From positions 1 through 54,613 of the forward strand of contig CAIUGL010000019.1 of the NCBI GenBank assembly GCA_903898715.1: a DNA stretch of 54,613 bases, read 5' to 3'. A program made the position numbers and the translations under genes. The notes beneath the pieces are model-generated. The model saw only the letters and a program-made list of their open reading frames with translations, did not search any database and was not told where the DNA came from. The DNA is from an uncultured Cytophagaceae bacterium (GTDB lineage: Bacteria > Bacteroidota > Bacteroidia > Cytophagales > Spirosomataceae). Shown here piece by piece: positions 8,928 to 17,884 of this stretch; positions within the stretch are counted from its first letter, which is position 1, and each line of letters opens with the position of its first letter.

Positions 8928-9379
8928 ATCGCTGGGTTTTTAGAATCGATGATGATGGTCACTGGGCCATCGTTGCACAAACTTACTTGCATGTCGGCAC
9001 CAAAAACACCCGTTTGAATCGGTCCACCCATCATTTCTGAGAGCTGATGAATCATTTGTTCATACAAGGGAATCGCTTGTTCCGGTCGGGCGGCTGTTAT
9101 ATAACTCGGCCGATTTCCCTTTCGGGTATCCGCGTACAAGGTAAATTGGCTCACTAATAAAATCTGTCCATTTACCTGTGCAAGCGACAAATTCATTTTG
9201 CCTTCCGCATCGGAAAATATGCGTAATCCATGGATTTTCCCGGCTAAATAGTTGACATCTGCCGGCGTATCATCCACATGAATGCCGAGTAGAATAACGA
9301 ATCCCTTGCCGATGGAGGCGTGTAATTTTTCTTCAATATGCAGCTGGGCTGAACTCGCGCGCTGTATCACGGCTATCAT
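8924..9379 (-). CDS. dtd: D-aminoacyl-tRNA deacylase
   Basis: A 151-residue protein of normal family length. It shows the Dtd signatures: MIAVIQRASSAQL at the N-terminus, LLVSQFTLYADTRKGNRPSY in the middle (the SQFT active-site motif near residue 79), and GPVTIIID close to the end, corresponding to the conserved Gly-Pro of the cross-subunit motif. The enzyme removes D-amino acids, and glycine mischarged on tRNA-Ala, from tRNA in the cytoplasm. The gene lies between mgtE (three bases upstream) and the MazG-like gene (four-base overlap), so the three form one transcription unit. Confidence 0.95.
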   Translation of the reverse strand: MIAVIQRASSAQLHIEEKLHASIGKGFVILLGIHVDDTPADVNYLAGKIHGLRIFSDAEGKMNLSLAQVNGQILLVSQFTLYADTRKGNRPSYITAARPEQAIPLYEQMIHQLSEMMGGPIQTGVFGADMQVSLCNDGPVTIIIDSKNPAI

Positions 9380-9382
9380 CGG

Positions 9383-10759
9383 CTACAACAAGAAATAAAC
9401 GATGAGGAAATAAACACCATAGCCTAAGATGTCATTGGTCGTCGTGATGAATGGACCCGATGCCACGGCTGGATTAATTTTGAGTTGGTTTAACACCAAA
9501 GGCGTAATGGTTCCCATGAGTGAGGCCAACATAACCACGGCGAATAGCGAAAGTGACACCGTGATGGATAACATAATTTCGCCTTTGTCGATGAGCATCG
9601 AACATCCGAAGGCAAAAATAGCGGCAATCATCGCGTTGATTAAGGCGACCACAAATACCTTTTGAAGACGTTTCCAGAGCGTCGTATCTAAACCACTTTT
9701 GTCTGCTAGTGATTGTACGATCAACGAGGAGGACTGAATCCCTACGTTTCCGCCTGTTGACCCGATTAACGGAATAAACGCTGAAATAGCGGGCAAAAGG
9801 GCAATCGTATCGTCGAAGCGATCAATGATTTTGGCAGCTAAAAAACTACCCACCATACCGCCGATTAACCACGGTAAACGTGAACGTACTAAAAGCCAAA
9901 CCGAGTCATCTTCCTCTACGTCTTCCGAGATACCGGCCATGACCTGAATATCCTCTTGCGCGGATTCTGTGATGAAATCGACCACGTCGTCGATGGTAAT
10001 GCGGCCTAATAAACGGCCTTGAATATTCACGACTGGAATGGCTTCCAGGTCATATTTTTGCATTAAATCGGCTACTTCTTCGCCGGTGCTGTAGGTCTGT
10101 ACCGAAACGATTTCGTCGTCTTCGTAGACATCTTGAATCTTGGATCCGCGTTTGGCCAAAATGATTTTTTTCAACGAAACGGTTCCTAAAAGCAATCCGT
10201 CATCGTCTACGACATAGACGGAATAAACTTTCTCTACATCTTCGGCTTGTCGGCGAATCTCCTCCACACATTCCGTTACGGTCTGTGTCACATTGATTTT
10301 AATTAACTCCTTCTGCATCAAACCGCCTGCACAATCTTCATCGTAATGCATGAGGTCAATGATGAAACGCGCTTGTTCGCGGTCCTTCAATAGGGCGATG
10401 ACTTCTTCGCGAATGCGGACAGGTTGTTCGTTCAGAATATCCACGGCATCATCGGAATCGACGATGTTAATGTATTGTGAGATTTCTTTGGAGGTAAAGT
10501 TCTTGAGGAACTTTTTGCGGTCATCACTATCGAGTGTCGAAATGATTTCAGCGGCAATTTTGGTGTCTAATAATTGGACAATGTATTTAGCTTCTTCACC
10601 TGTTAATTCATATAAAATATGGGTGATATCGGCAGGGAAAAGGTCTTCGATTTTGGCAATAATCTCTTCGTTCGCTTGGGCTGTAATCAGCTGGCGAATA
10701 TCTTCTAAAAACTCTTTGGTGAGTTCGAACGGAAGGTGCTGTACGTTGATTTCTTCCAT
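9383..10759 (-). CDS. mgtE: magnesium transporter MgtE
   Basis: A 458-residue protein with the complete MgtE plan. Residues about 30-135 form the helical N-domain (LFPADITHILYELTGEEA), residues about 140-260 two CBS domains (YDEDCAGGLMQKEL, then VVNIQGRLLGRITIDDVV), and residues about 285-458 the five-helix pore. The pore carries LPWLIGGMVGSF and IPLIGSTGGNVGIQ, followed by the last helices and PAVASGPFITTTNDILGY, whose conserved aspartate lines the ion path. MgtE is a homodimeric magnesium channel closed when cytoplasmic magnesium fills sites between the N and CBS domains. It is the first gene of a unit with dtd and the MazG-like gene. Confidence 0.95.
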   Translation of the reverse strand: MEEINVQHLPFELTKEFLEDIRQLITAQANEEIIAKIEDLFPADITHILYELTGEEAKYIVQLLDTKIAAEIISTLDSDDRKKFLKNFTSKEISQYINIVDSDDAVDILNEQPVRIREEVIALLKDREQARFIIDLMHYDEDCAGGLMQKELIKINVTQTVTECVEEIRRQAEDVEKVYSVYVVDDDGLLLGTVSLKKIILAKRGSKIQDVYEDDEIVSVQTYSTGEEVADLMQKYDLEAIPVVNIQGRLLGRITIDDVVDFITESAQEDIQVMAGISEDVEEDDSVWLLVRSRLPWLIGGMVGSFLAAKIIDRFDDTIALLPAISAFIPLIGSTGGNVGIQSSSLIVQSLADKSGLDTTLWKRLQKVFVVALINAMIAAIFAFGCSMLIDKGEIMLSITVSLSLFAVVMLASLMGTITPLVLNQLKINPAVASGPFITTTNDILGYGVYFLIVYFLL

Positions 10760-10835
10760 GAGATTCGATTTTGAAAAGATTGAAGGCGCAAGTACGGAAA
10801 TTTTGACGGAAAACGTATGTCTCTAAACCGTTAAA

Positions 10836-11618
10836 TTATGCGCCTGGGTAACCTTGTGCTTCCCATAAATGGGTTAATTCCACAAATTCGGCCACGCCTA
10901 ATTGCTCGGCGCGCTTGGTCAACAACGGGTGATCAGGTAATTGCATCGCGCGCAAGGCGTTGCGTAAGGTTTTGCGCCGCTGGTTGAATGCCATCTTCAC
11001 GACAATCTTGAATTTCGCTGGGTCGCAAGCTAGTTTTTTGTCCCAATTCCGGCGCATGCGAATGACACCCGAGTTTACTTTGGGTGGTGGGGTAAACACC
11101 TCAGGGCCTAAACTGAATAGGTATTCTACGTCGTAATAGGCTTGTAAAAGGACACTCAAAATGCCATAATCTTTGTTGCCGGGTTTAGCGGCCAGGCGCA
11201 TGGCCACTTCTTTTTGCAGCATGCCCACGACTTCCACGCATTGATCTTTGTATTCCAATACGCGGAAAAATATTTGTGTGGAAATGAAATAGGGGAAGTT
11301 CCCCACGATCGCGAATTTCTCCTCGCCGAAGATATTCTCTAAGGGGTAGCGTAGAAAATCACCGTCGATTAATCGGGTTCCCGTAAATTCTAGGTAATGC
11401 TTGCGCAGGTAGTCGACAGATTCCTTATCGATTTCAATTAAGGACGTTTCGTAGGCTTCTTTTTTAACGAGAAATTGGGTGAGAACCCCCATCCCTGGGC
11501 CTATTTCCAAGACTTTTTGGTATTCACCTTGAGGCTGAAGGCCATCCACAATACGCTGTGCGGCGTCCAAATCATTCAAAAAGTGTTGACCTAAATTCTT
11601 TTTTGCTCTTACTTGCAC
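10836..11618 (-). CDS. rsmA: 16S rRNA adenine dimethyltransferase RsmA (KsgA)
   Basis: It dimethylates two adjacent adenines in the 3' hairpin of 16S rRNA during 30S maturation. I chose the GTG at 11618, which gives a 260-residue protein beginning MQVRAKKNLGQHFLND, the normal family start; the open frame extends 19 codons further to a TTG, but those residues are unlike RsmA and lie in the short divergent promoter region. Visible motifs are LGQHFLND, the SAM-binding VLEIGPGMGVLTQFL, the acidic end of strand 2 (LIEIDKE), and NFPYF, the family's NLPY catalytic motif with Phe for Leu. The C-terminal part contains the RNA-binding helical domain (MAFNQRRKTLRNAL). It is divergent from the hybrid kinase gene, with 74 bases between the starts. 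Confidence 0.93.
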   Translation of the reverse strand: MQVRAKKNLGQHFLNDLDAAQRIVDGLQPQGEYQKVLEIGPGMGVLTQFLVKKEAYETSLIEIDKESVDYLRKHYLEFTGTRLIDGDFLRYPLENIFGEEKFAIVGNFPYFISTQIFFRVLEYKDQCVEVVGMLQKEVAMRLAAKPGNKDYGILSVLLQAYYDVEYLFSLGPEVFTPPPKVNSGVIRMRRNWDKKLACDPAKFKIVVKMAFNQRRKTLRNALRAMQLPDHPLLTKRAEQLGVAEFVELTHLWEAQGYPGA

Positions 11619-11692
11619 GTGTTCTTGGGGCTTAAGGGTACGCGAAATTACGCCCTTTTTTGTACATTTAAGCAAAAAAAGGGATTAATGCC

Positions 11693-14600
11693 ATGGCAGT
11701 TTGGGCAAACAAAACAAAGGAAGATCTAATTCACGAAATCCAAGAGCTGAAAAAGCAATTGGACGTGTTGGAAATTAACGATGGAATTGCCTCAGAAGCG
11801 ACTTCGAAAGAAAACCTCATTCATACCATTGCTGGCCTCAAGCTATTTGGCATTATCATGGCGCTCGATGGCACCATCGTATATGCAAATGCGTTCACAC
11901 ATACCTTACTGGATTACTCCTCCAATGAATTAAACGGAAAAGATTTTTTTGCCACCCTTTTGCCTCAAGGCGAGACCGAGGATCGTCGGGCCTCCTTTCA
12001 AAAAGCCATTGATTCAGGTGGTTTATTTGAGGATCGGGAACGAAATTACATCACCAAAACGGGTGCTACGAAATGGGTGGAAGTGGCTTCCACGATTGTG
12101 AAGGCGTCCAATGATACGTCTTATTTGAGTATCATCGGGGAGGATATCACCGAGCGAAAGAAGGTAACGGAAGCGCTTTCGCGATCCAATGCCCAGCTGC
12201 AAGATTTAATTAATAATACCACGGACCTCATTCAAATTACCGGTGTGTCTGGTCGGTTTTTATTTGTCAATAAAGCCTGGCTTGAAACGCTGGGCTATTC
12301 CGAGGAGGAAGCCCGCGACTTACGCATGCAAGATGTTTTGCACCCTGAATTCGCACACATCACCCAAGCGCAATTTGATCTCTTAGCTCGTGGCGAAGAG
12401 CTGCCCGAATTTACCGCTGTGTTTAAGCGAAAGGACGGTCGGCGCCTCTACGTTTCCGGCTCAGCGACGTGTCGGATTGAACGCGGAGCACCCACTGCCT
12501 ACCGCTGTATTTTACATAATTCCACGGCGAAAGTCCGTGCGGAGCGTGCCAATAAGCTCTTTTCGTCCATCGCGCAAGTAGCGATTAGTTCCACGAATTT
12601 GGATGACTTTTATGTCAATATCCATAAGCAGTTGGGCGAGGTCATCGACGTCAAGAACTTCTTTATTGCCCAATATGATCCGGGGAAAAGCTTTTTGTAT
12701 TTCCCGTATTACATCGATGAGTATTTTGATTCGCGGGTTCATTTTACCAAACGTAAACTGGGGAATGGACTGACAGAATATGCGATCATGGCGAATAAGC
12801 CATTGATTTTGCATGATGACGATATACACCAATTAGCCGCGGAGAAGAAGATTTACCTCTATGGTGTCGTTCCCAAAGTGATGCTTTGCGTGCCGCTACG
12901 TATCGGTGATCGGGTTACTGGAATCATCGGGGTTAAATCCTACGAGCGTGCCAATAAGTACGAGAACCGCGATTTAGAATTACTGGACTTTATTTCGAGC
13001 CAAGTGGCGGTGGCCATTGCGCGCAAGCAAGCGGAAGAGGCTTTGGCTCGTGAAACGGCCCGATTAAATGCGATTTTTGAAGGAAGTTCCCACTTAATGT
13101 GGTCGGTGAATAGACGCCTCATGTTGACAAGTTTCAACCAAGAGTATGCCGAACTCCTTGAAAAACAACTAGAGATAAAACCGCAATTGAATTTCAGTAC
13201 AGAAAGCATGGGATTCCAGTTGGTGGCCCCACAAGAACGCCGACCGCTCGAAGACAAATACAAACTTGCCTTTAGAGGTCAAAAACAACATTTTGAATTG
13301 GAGTTGATGACCAAATCCGGCGAGCAAAAGTGGTTGGAAATCTACTTAAACCCCATTCAATCCGAAGCGCATATTTCGGAGGTTTCAGGCATAGCCCGGG
13401 ATATCACTGATTTAAAGAAATACCAAGCTGAACTCGTTGAGGCGCGGGAGCAGGCGGAACATTCCTTGAAAGTGAAGGAGCAGTTTTTGGCCAATATGTC
13501 GCATGAGATTCGTACGCCGATGAACGGGGTGATTGGAATGGTGGATTTATTGTGTGATTCGCCGCTGAATGAAGACCAACAAGATTACCTGCAAACCATA
13601 CGGAAGTCATCCGAAACCTTATTGCATATCCTGAATGACATTTTGGATTTAGCCAAAATCGAAGCAGGTAAAATGGTGCTCCATCCGGCTGATTTGGTAT
13701 TTGAAGATTTATTGGACCGACTGATGTCCTTGTTTACGCCGATTGCCCATCAGAAAGGGAATAAGGTGGCGTATACGATTGCGGCGGACGTGCCTAAAGT
13801 TGTCGTGGCCGACGAGACACGTTTGTTACAAATTCTATCCAATTTGACGTCCAATGCCTTGAAATTCACGGAGAATGGATCGGTGACGATTTCGGTTTCT
13901 ACGGCCAATTTGACCTCGAAAAGCGTCGAATTAATGTTTCGCGTAACCGATACGGGGATTGGAATTAGTCCGACCAATTTGAAGAAATTGTTCTCTGCCT
14001 TCCAGCAATTGGATAATTCAACGTCCAAGAATTATGGGGGAACCGGGTTGGGATTAGCCATTTCACGGGAATTCTGTAAGATGATGGATGGCGATATTGG
14101 GGTAGAATCGGAGGAAGGAAAGGGGAGTACATTTTGGTTTACGGTCCAATTGGCGATCGGTGATGCATCCAAAGCCTCCTCGATTCAGCAGGCTGATCGA
14201 TTTGATATTGCAGGAACCTTAACGGAGGTGCGTGCCCGTATCTTATTGGTGGATGATAATGCCACGAATCGCAAAGTTGCCTCACAGATTTTAGCCAAAG
14301 CCGGATGTGTGATTGAAACGGCTACAAGTGGTCAGGAGGCGATTGACCGTTTGGCCCAAGATGCAGATTTTGATTTGGTCTTAATGGATATTCAAATGCC
14401 CGAGATGGATGGGATGGAGACGACGCGCCGTCTGAAAGCTTCGGGACAGGCATTGCCGCCTATCGTCGCGATGACGGCTTATGCGATGAAAGAAGATCGG
14501 GAGCGATTCCTCGCTGTGGGCATGGATGATTATTTAGCCAAACCTATTCGCGCACAGCAACTCATTCAGATGGTGAGCAAATGGGTACATGATGGCCATG

Positions 14601-14974
14601 CTCCAGAAGATGTGGTGCTCGATACGTCATACGAGGCCGTTGACGAAGAGGTGCTTAAGTCCCTTTCGGATGCCGTTGGGGGTGATCCTGCTTTTGTGGA
14701 AGGGATGCTGACCGAATTCATTGCCGAAGCTGAGGAGCAACTTGCCGCTGCTGAACAAGCCTACGCTGCGAACGATTGCAAAGGAGTTCAAGCTGAGTTA
14801 CATACGCTGAAAGGAAATTCGGGGACCTTGGGAGCTGCGCAAGTACATCTTATCTGTGAGCAAATTGAGTTGAAAGCCAAAGTCTGCGAGTTCAGTCAAT
14901 TCCCTGTGGAGATTGTACAACTGAAAGAGGCACTCGCTACATTCAAACAAGTGATTTCGGACAGATTCGCCTAA
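11693..14974 (+). CDS. hybrid sensor histidine kinase (PAS-PAS-GAF-PAS-HisKA-HATPase-REC-HPt)
   Basis: A 1093-residue cytoplasmic sensor with no membrane segment. A short N-terminal coiled coil (KTKEDLIHEIQELKKQL) is followed by a PAS domain (about 50-160), a second PAS (about 165-285), a GAF domain (about 290-440) and a third PAS (about 450-580). The kinase core has phospho-acceptor His604 in NMSHEIRTPMNG, an N box (LTSNALKF), G1 (DTGIGIS) and G2 (GGTGLGLAI). A receiver domain follows, with Asp899 in LVLMDIQMPEMDG, and a C-terminal HPt domain with His1037 in LHTLKGNSG. All residues of a His-Asp-His relay are therefore in one chain, but no output response regulator lies nearby, so the final target is encoded elsewhere. 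The PAS/GAF series suggests sensing of small molecules, redox or light. It is a single gene, divergent from rsmA. Confidence 0.95.
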   Translation: MAVWANKTKEDLIHEIQELKKQLDVLEINDGIASEATSKENLIHTIAGLKLFGIIMALDGTIVYANAFTHTLLDYSSNELNGKDFFATLLPQGETEDRRASFQKAIDSGGLFEDRERNYITKTGATKWVEVASTIVKASNDTSYLSIIGEDITERKKVTEALSRSNAQLQDLINNTTDLIQITGVSGRFLFVNKAWLETLGYSEEEARDLRMQDVLHPEFAHITQAQFDLLARGEELPEFTAVFKRKDGRRLYVSGSATCRIERGAPTAYRCILHNSTAKVRAERANKLFSSIAQVAISSTNLDDFYVNIHKQLGEVIDVKNFFIAQYDPGKSFLYFPYYIDEYFDSRVHFTKRKLGNGLTEYAIMANKPLILHDDDIHQLAAEKKIYLYGVVPKVMLCVPLRIGDRVTGIIGVKSYERANKYENRDLELLDFISSQVAVAIARKQAEEALARETARLNAIFEGSSHLMWSVNRRLMLTSFNQEYAELLEKQLEIKPQLNFSTESMGFQLVAPQERRPLEDKYKLAFRGQKQHFELELMTKSGEQKWLEIYLNPIQSEAHISEVSGIARDITDLKKYQAELVEAREQAEHSLKVKEQFLANMSHEIRTPMNGVIGMVDLLCDSPLNEDQQDYLQTIRKSSETLLHILNDILDLAKIEAGKMVLHPADLVFEDLLDRLMSLFTPIAHQKGNKVAYTIAADVPKVVVADETRLLQILSNLTSNALKFTENGSVTISVSTANLTSKSVELMFRVTDTGIGISPTNLKKLFSAFQQLDNSTSKNYGGTGLGLAISREFCKMMDGDIGVESEEGKGSTFWFTVQLAIGDASKASSIQQADRFDIAGTLTEVRARILLVDDNATNRKVASQILAKAGCVIETATSGQEAIDRLAQDADFDLVLMDIQMPEMDGMETTRRLKASGQALPPIVAMTAYAMKEDRERFLAVGMDDYLAKPIRAQQLIQMVSKWVHDGHAPEDVVLDTSYEAVDEEVLKSLSDAVGGDPAFVEGMLTEFIAEAEEQLAAAEQAYAANDCKGVQAELHTLKGNSGTLGAAQVHLICEQIELKAKVCEFSQFPVEIVQLKEALATFKQVISDRFA

Positions 14975-15089
14975 TACAAGCCATATTGGCACGTTTTTCG
15001 CGTCCGAGTACCTTAACTCACCGACAAATTTTCCGGGTTTTGTGCATGGCTAAGCAATTGCAGCTAGCGGTCGCAACAATTTTAACCAC

Positions 15090-17690
15090 ATGAACCCAAA
15101 CAATTATACTTCCCAAGCGAGTGTTATCATTCAGCAAGCCATGGAAATTGCGCAGGAGCGGGGCCAACAAGCCATCGAAACTGGGCATTTGTTGCTAGCG
15201 ATTCTACAGGATGATACGCAAACGGCCTCGTTTCTACTCAAGAAATTAGGTGTTTCCCCCAGTCAAATTCAAACTAATTTAGGTCCCATTTTGACCAGCT
15301 ACCCGAAAGTATCGGGGGAGCAGCCTTATGCCAGCAATTCCTTGCAGCAGGCTTTGCAGCGGGCGGATAAATTGAAAGCAGATTTTGGCGATACCTATGT
15401 GAGTGTGGAGGTTTTGTTTTTGTCCTTATTGGATGGAAACGATTCCGTGGCCGATGCCCTGAAAAAGCTCGGATTAACGACCAAGAATTTTAAACAAGCA
15501 ATCATCGAACTAAGAGGAAATAGACAAGTGAACGATCCACATGCAGAAGGTACTTACCAGTCTTTGGAAAAATACGGTAAGAATTTAAATGAATTAGCGA
15601 AGGCGGGTAAAATTGACCCGGTGATTGGACGAGACGAAGAGATTCGTCGGGTCCTCCAAATCCTATCGCGTCGGACGAAAAACAATCCCATGCTCGTGGG
15701 TGAACCCGGTGTAGGTAAGACCGCCATTGTGGAGGGTTTGGCCCAACGAATCGTTTCGGGAGATGTACCGGAGAATTTGAAATCCAAAATTGTCATGTCG
15801 CTGGACATGGGTTTATTGGTTGCCGGTGCCAAATACAAAGGTGAATTTGAGGAGCGTTTGAAAGCGGTCATCAAAGAAGTCACGGATTCAGATGGAGAGA
15901 TTGTCTTGTTTATTGACGAGATCCATACGCTGATAGGCGCAGGTGGTGGGGGAGAAGGAGCGATGGATGCGGCTAATTTATTGAAGCCAGCATTGGCCAG
16001 AGGAGAACTGCATGCGATAGGAGCTACGACGTTAAAAGAGTATCAAAAATACATAGAGAAGGACAAAGCTTTGGAACGTCGGTTTCAATCTGTGATTGTG
16101 GATGAGCCTGATGTGGCGGATGCGATTTCCATCTTGCGTGGTATCAAGGATAAGTATGAATTGCATCATGGTGTGCGGATTCAGGACGATGCGGTTATCG
16201 CTGCGGTCGAGTTGTCCAGTCGGTACATTTCAGACCGTTTCCTCCCAGACAAGGCCATCGACTTAATGGATGAGGCGGCTGCCAAAATGCGCTTAGAAAT
16301 TGATTCTGTTCCGGAGGCGATTGATGATATTCAGCGGAAAATTATGTCGCTGGAAATTGAGCGCGAGGCGATTCGTCGGGAAAATAATAAGGAAAAAGAA
16401 TCTAGTCTTAATCGTGAATTAGCTGATTTGTCCGAAAAACGCGATGCGCTGAAGGCACAATGGCAGTCGGAGAAAGGCGTCCTAGACACGATCCGAGCAG
16501 AAAAAGAGAAGATTGATAAATTAAAATTGGAGGCCGACCAAGCGGAGCGTCAAGGAGATTACGGCAAGGTAGCTGAGATTCGTTATGGTCGTTTGGTGGA
16601 GTCTGAACAAAAATTAAAGGATTTGCAGGCGAATTCCCAGGGCGAGAAAGGGATGTTGCAGGAAGAGGTAACTGCGGAGAATATTGCCGAGGTGGTTGCT
16701 AAGTGGACGGGAATTCCGGTGAGCAAAATGTTGCAGACGGAGATTGAGAAATTATTGCATCTAGAAGATGAATTGCATAAACGTGTGGCTGGTCAAGATC
16801 AGGCGATTGAATTAGTGTCGGATGCAGTGCGTCGTTCGCGTGCGGGATTGCAGGATCCGCGTAGGCCTATTGGTTCCTTTATCTTTTTAGGTACGACGGG
16901 TGTGGGAAAAACGGAATTGGCGAAGTCCTTAGCTGCTTATCTATTTAATGATGAGAACGCCATCGTTCGCATTGATATGTCGGAGTACCAAGAGCGCCAT
17001 GCCGTTTCACGATTAGTCGGTGCGCCTCCGGGATACGTCGGTTATGACGAAGGAGGTCAATTAACCGAATCCGTGCGCCGCAAGCCGTATTCAGTGGTAT
17101 TGTTGGACGAGATCGAAAAGGCACATCCGGACGTTTGGAATATCTTGTTACAAGTCTTGGATGAGGGGCGTTTGACCGACAATAAAGGACGGACGGCGAA
17201 TTTCAAGAACACCATCATCATCATGACGTCGAATATCGGAGGTCATATCATTCAGGAAAAATTAGGCCAAATGGAGGGCTGGAACAATGCGATTTTGTTG
17301 GAGGAGGCGAAGGAAGAAGTGATGGTTTTGTTGAAACAGCAGGTGCGTCCGGAGTTCTTGAATCGGGTGGATGAGATTGTGTTGTTTGAACCATTGACGG
17401 AGGAACATGCGCGGAAGATTTTGACGATTCAATTTAAGGAAGTTCAAAACCGGTTGGCCGAGCAACACATCACGATTGAAGCGACGGAGGAGGCCTTGGC
17501 TAAATTAGCCAAAGAAGGATTTGATCCTTTGTATGGCGGTCGGCCTATGAAACGTGTACTCCAACGAGTCGTCTTGAATGAGTTGTCTAAGTCCATTTTA
17601 TCCGGTAAGATTCTGAAGGATTCGGCGGTATTGATGGATGTGGATAAGGAGGGGAATTTAACCTTCGAGAATGTGGAGGTAGAGATTTAG
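15090..17690 (+). CDS. clpB: ATP-dependent disaggregase ClpB
   Basis: An 866-residue hexameric AAA+ chaperone that pulls aggregated proteins apart together with DnaK. The N-domain (residues 1-145) is followed by the first AAA+ module with Walker A GEPGVGKT at 204-211 and Walker [11 protein letters not shown]. Next comes the middle coiled coil (about 410-520), which separates ClpB from ClpA/C. After the linker [12 protein letters not shown] comes the second AAA+ module with Walker A GTTGVGKT at 601-608, the pore loop GYVGYDEGG and sensor-2 region GGRPMKR. Length and order match the family exactly. The 115 bases upstream show no clear heat-shock operator. A perfect intrinsic terminator starts two bases after the stop. 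Confidence 0.98.
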   Translation: MNPNNYTSQASVIIQQAMEIAQERGQQAIETGHLLLAILQDDTQTASFLLKKLGVSPSQIQTNLGPILTSYPKVSGEQPYASNSLQQALQRADKLKADFGDTYVSVEVLFLSLLDGNDSVADALKKLGLTTKNFKQAIIELRGNRQVNDPHAEGTYQSLEKYGKNLNELAKAGKIDPVIGRDEEIRRVLQILSRRTKNNPMLVGEPGVGKTAIVEGLAQRIVSGDVPENLKSKIVMSLDMGLLVAGAKYKGEFEERLKAVIKEVTDSDGEIVLFIDEIHTLIGAGGGGEGAMDAANLLKPALARGELHAIGATTLKEYQKYIEKDKALERRFQSVIVDEPDVADAISILRGIKDKYELHHGVRIQDDAVIAAVELSSRYISDRFLPDKAIDLMDEAAAKMRLEIDSVPEAIDDIQRKIMSLEIEREAIRRENNKEKESSLNRELADLSEKRDALKAQWQSEKGVLDTIRAEKEKIDKLKLEADQAERQGDYGKVAEIRYGRLVESEQKLKDLQANSQGEKGMLQEEVTAENIAEVVAKWTGIPVSKMLQTEIEKLLHLEDELHKRVAGQDQAIELVSDAVRRSRAGLQDPRRPIGSFIFLGTTGVGKTELAKSLAAYLFNDENAIVRIDMSEYQERHAVSRLVGAPPGYVGYDEGGQLTESVRRKPYSVVLLDEIEKAHPDVWNILLQVLDEGRLTDNKGRTANFKNTIIIMTSNIGGHIIQEKLGQMEGWNNAILLEEAKEEVMVLLKQQVRPEFLNRVDEIVLFEPLTEEHARKILTIQFKEVQNRLAEQHITIEATEEALAKLAKEGFDPLYGGRPMKRVLQRVVLNELSKSILSGKILKDSAVLMDVDKEGNLTFENVEVEI

Positions 17691-17692
17691 TT

Positions 17693-17724
17693 AAAAACCC
17701 CCAGGCATCAGCCTGGGGGTTTTT
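17693..17724. terminator. intrinsic terminator of clpB, probably bidirectional
   Basis: A perfect 14-base-pair hairpin (arms 17693-17706 and 17711-17724, loop ATCA) with an A run on one side and a T run on the other. The core is CCCCCAGGC paired with GCCTGGGGG. It starts two bases after the clpB stop. The A/T symmetry means it can also end transcripts coming from the aldehyde dehydrogenase gene on the other strand. Confidence 0.9.
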
Positions 17725-17727
17725 ATG

Positions 17728-17780
17728 TCTCTTTGGCAAAGCTTTAAGCTTTGCCAAAGTTTGAGGCGCTTGCGCCGATT
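17728..17780. repeat. 53-bp palindromic repeat, copy 1
   Basis: The first of two 53-base copies 34 bases apart. Each holds a perfect 29-base palindrome (arms CTTTGGCAAAGCTT and its complement, one central base) followed by a small hairpin, GGCGC-TT-GCGCC. The copies differ at a single base, next to or at the palindrome centre. It lies between the clpB terminator and the end of the convergent dehydrogenase gene. No coding role is visible. Confidence 0.9.
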
Positions 17781-17814
17781 CCTATTTCTTTGGAAATGCC
17801 TTCGGGTTATTTTA

Positions 17815-17867
17815 TCTCTTTGGCAAAGCTTAAAGCTTTGCCAAAGTTTGAGGCGCTTGCGCCGATT
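17815..17867. repeat. 53-bp palindromic repeat, copy 2
   Basis: The second copy of the element at 17728, in the same orientation, with A instead of T at the palindrome centre. It ends 18 bases before the last codon of the opposite-strand aldehyde dehydrogenase. Both copies could fold into strong RNA hairpins on either transcript. The structure resembles REP-type or palindromic extragenic elements. Confidence 0.9.
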
Positions 17868-17884
17868 TATTTTCAAGATCTACC

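Noticed and set aside
11619-11675. N-terminal extension of RsmA from a TTG start
   Set aside because: The extra 19 residues are unlike the family, and the GTG at 11618 gives the standard start MQVRAKKNLGQHF.
14975-15089. CIRCE or other heat-shock operator in front of clpB
   Set aside because: No TTAGCACTC-type inverted repeat is present; the 115 bases show no clear operator symmetry.
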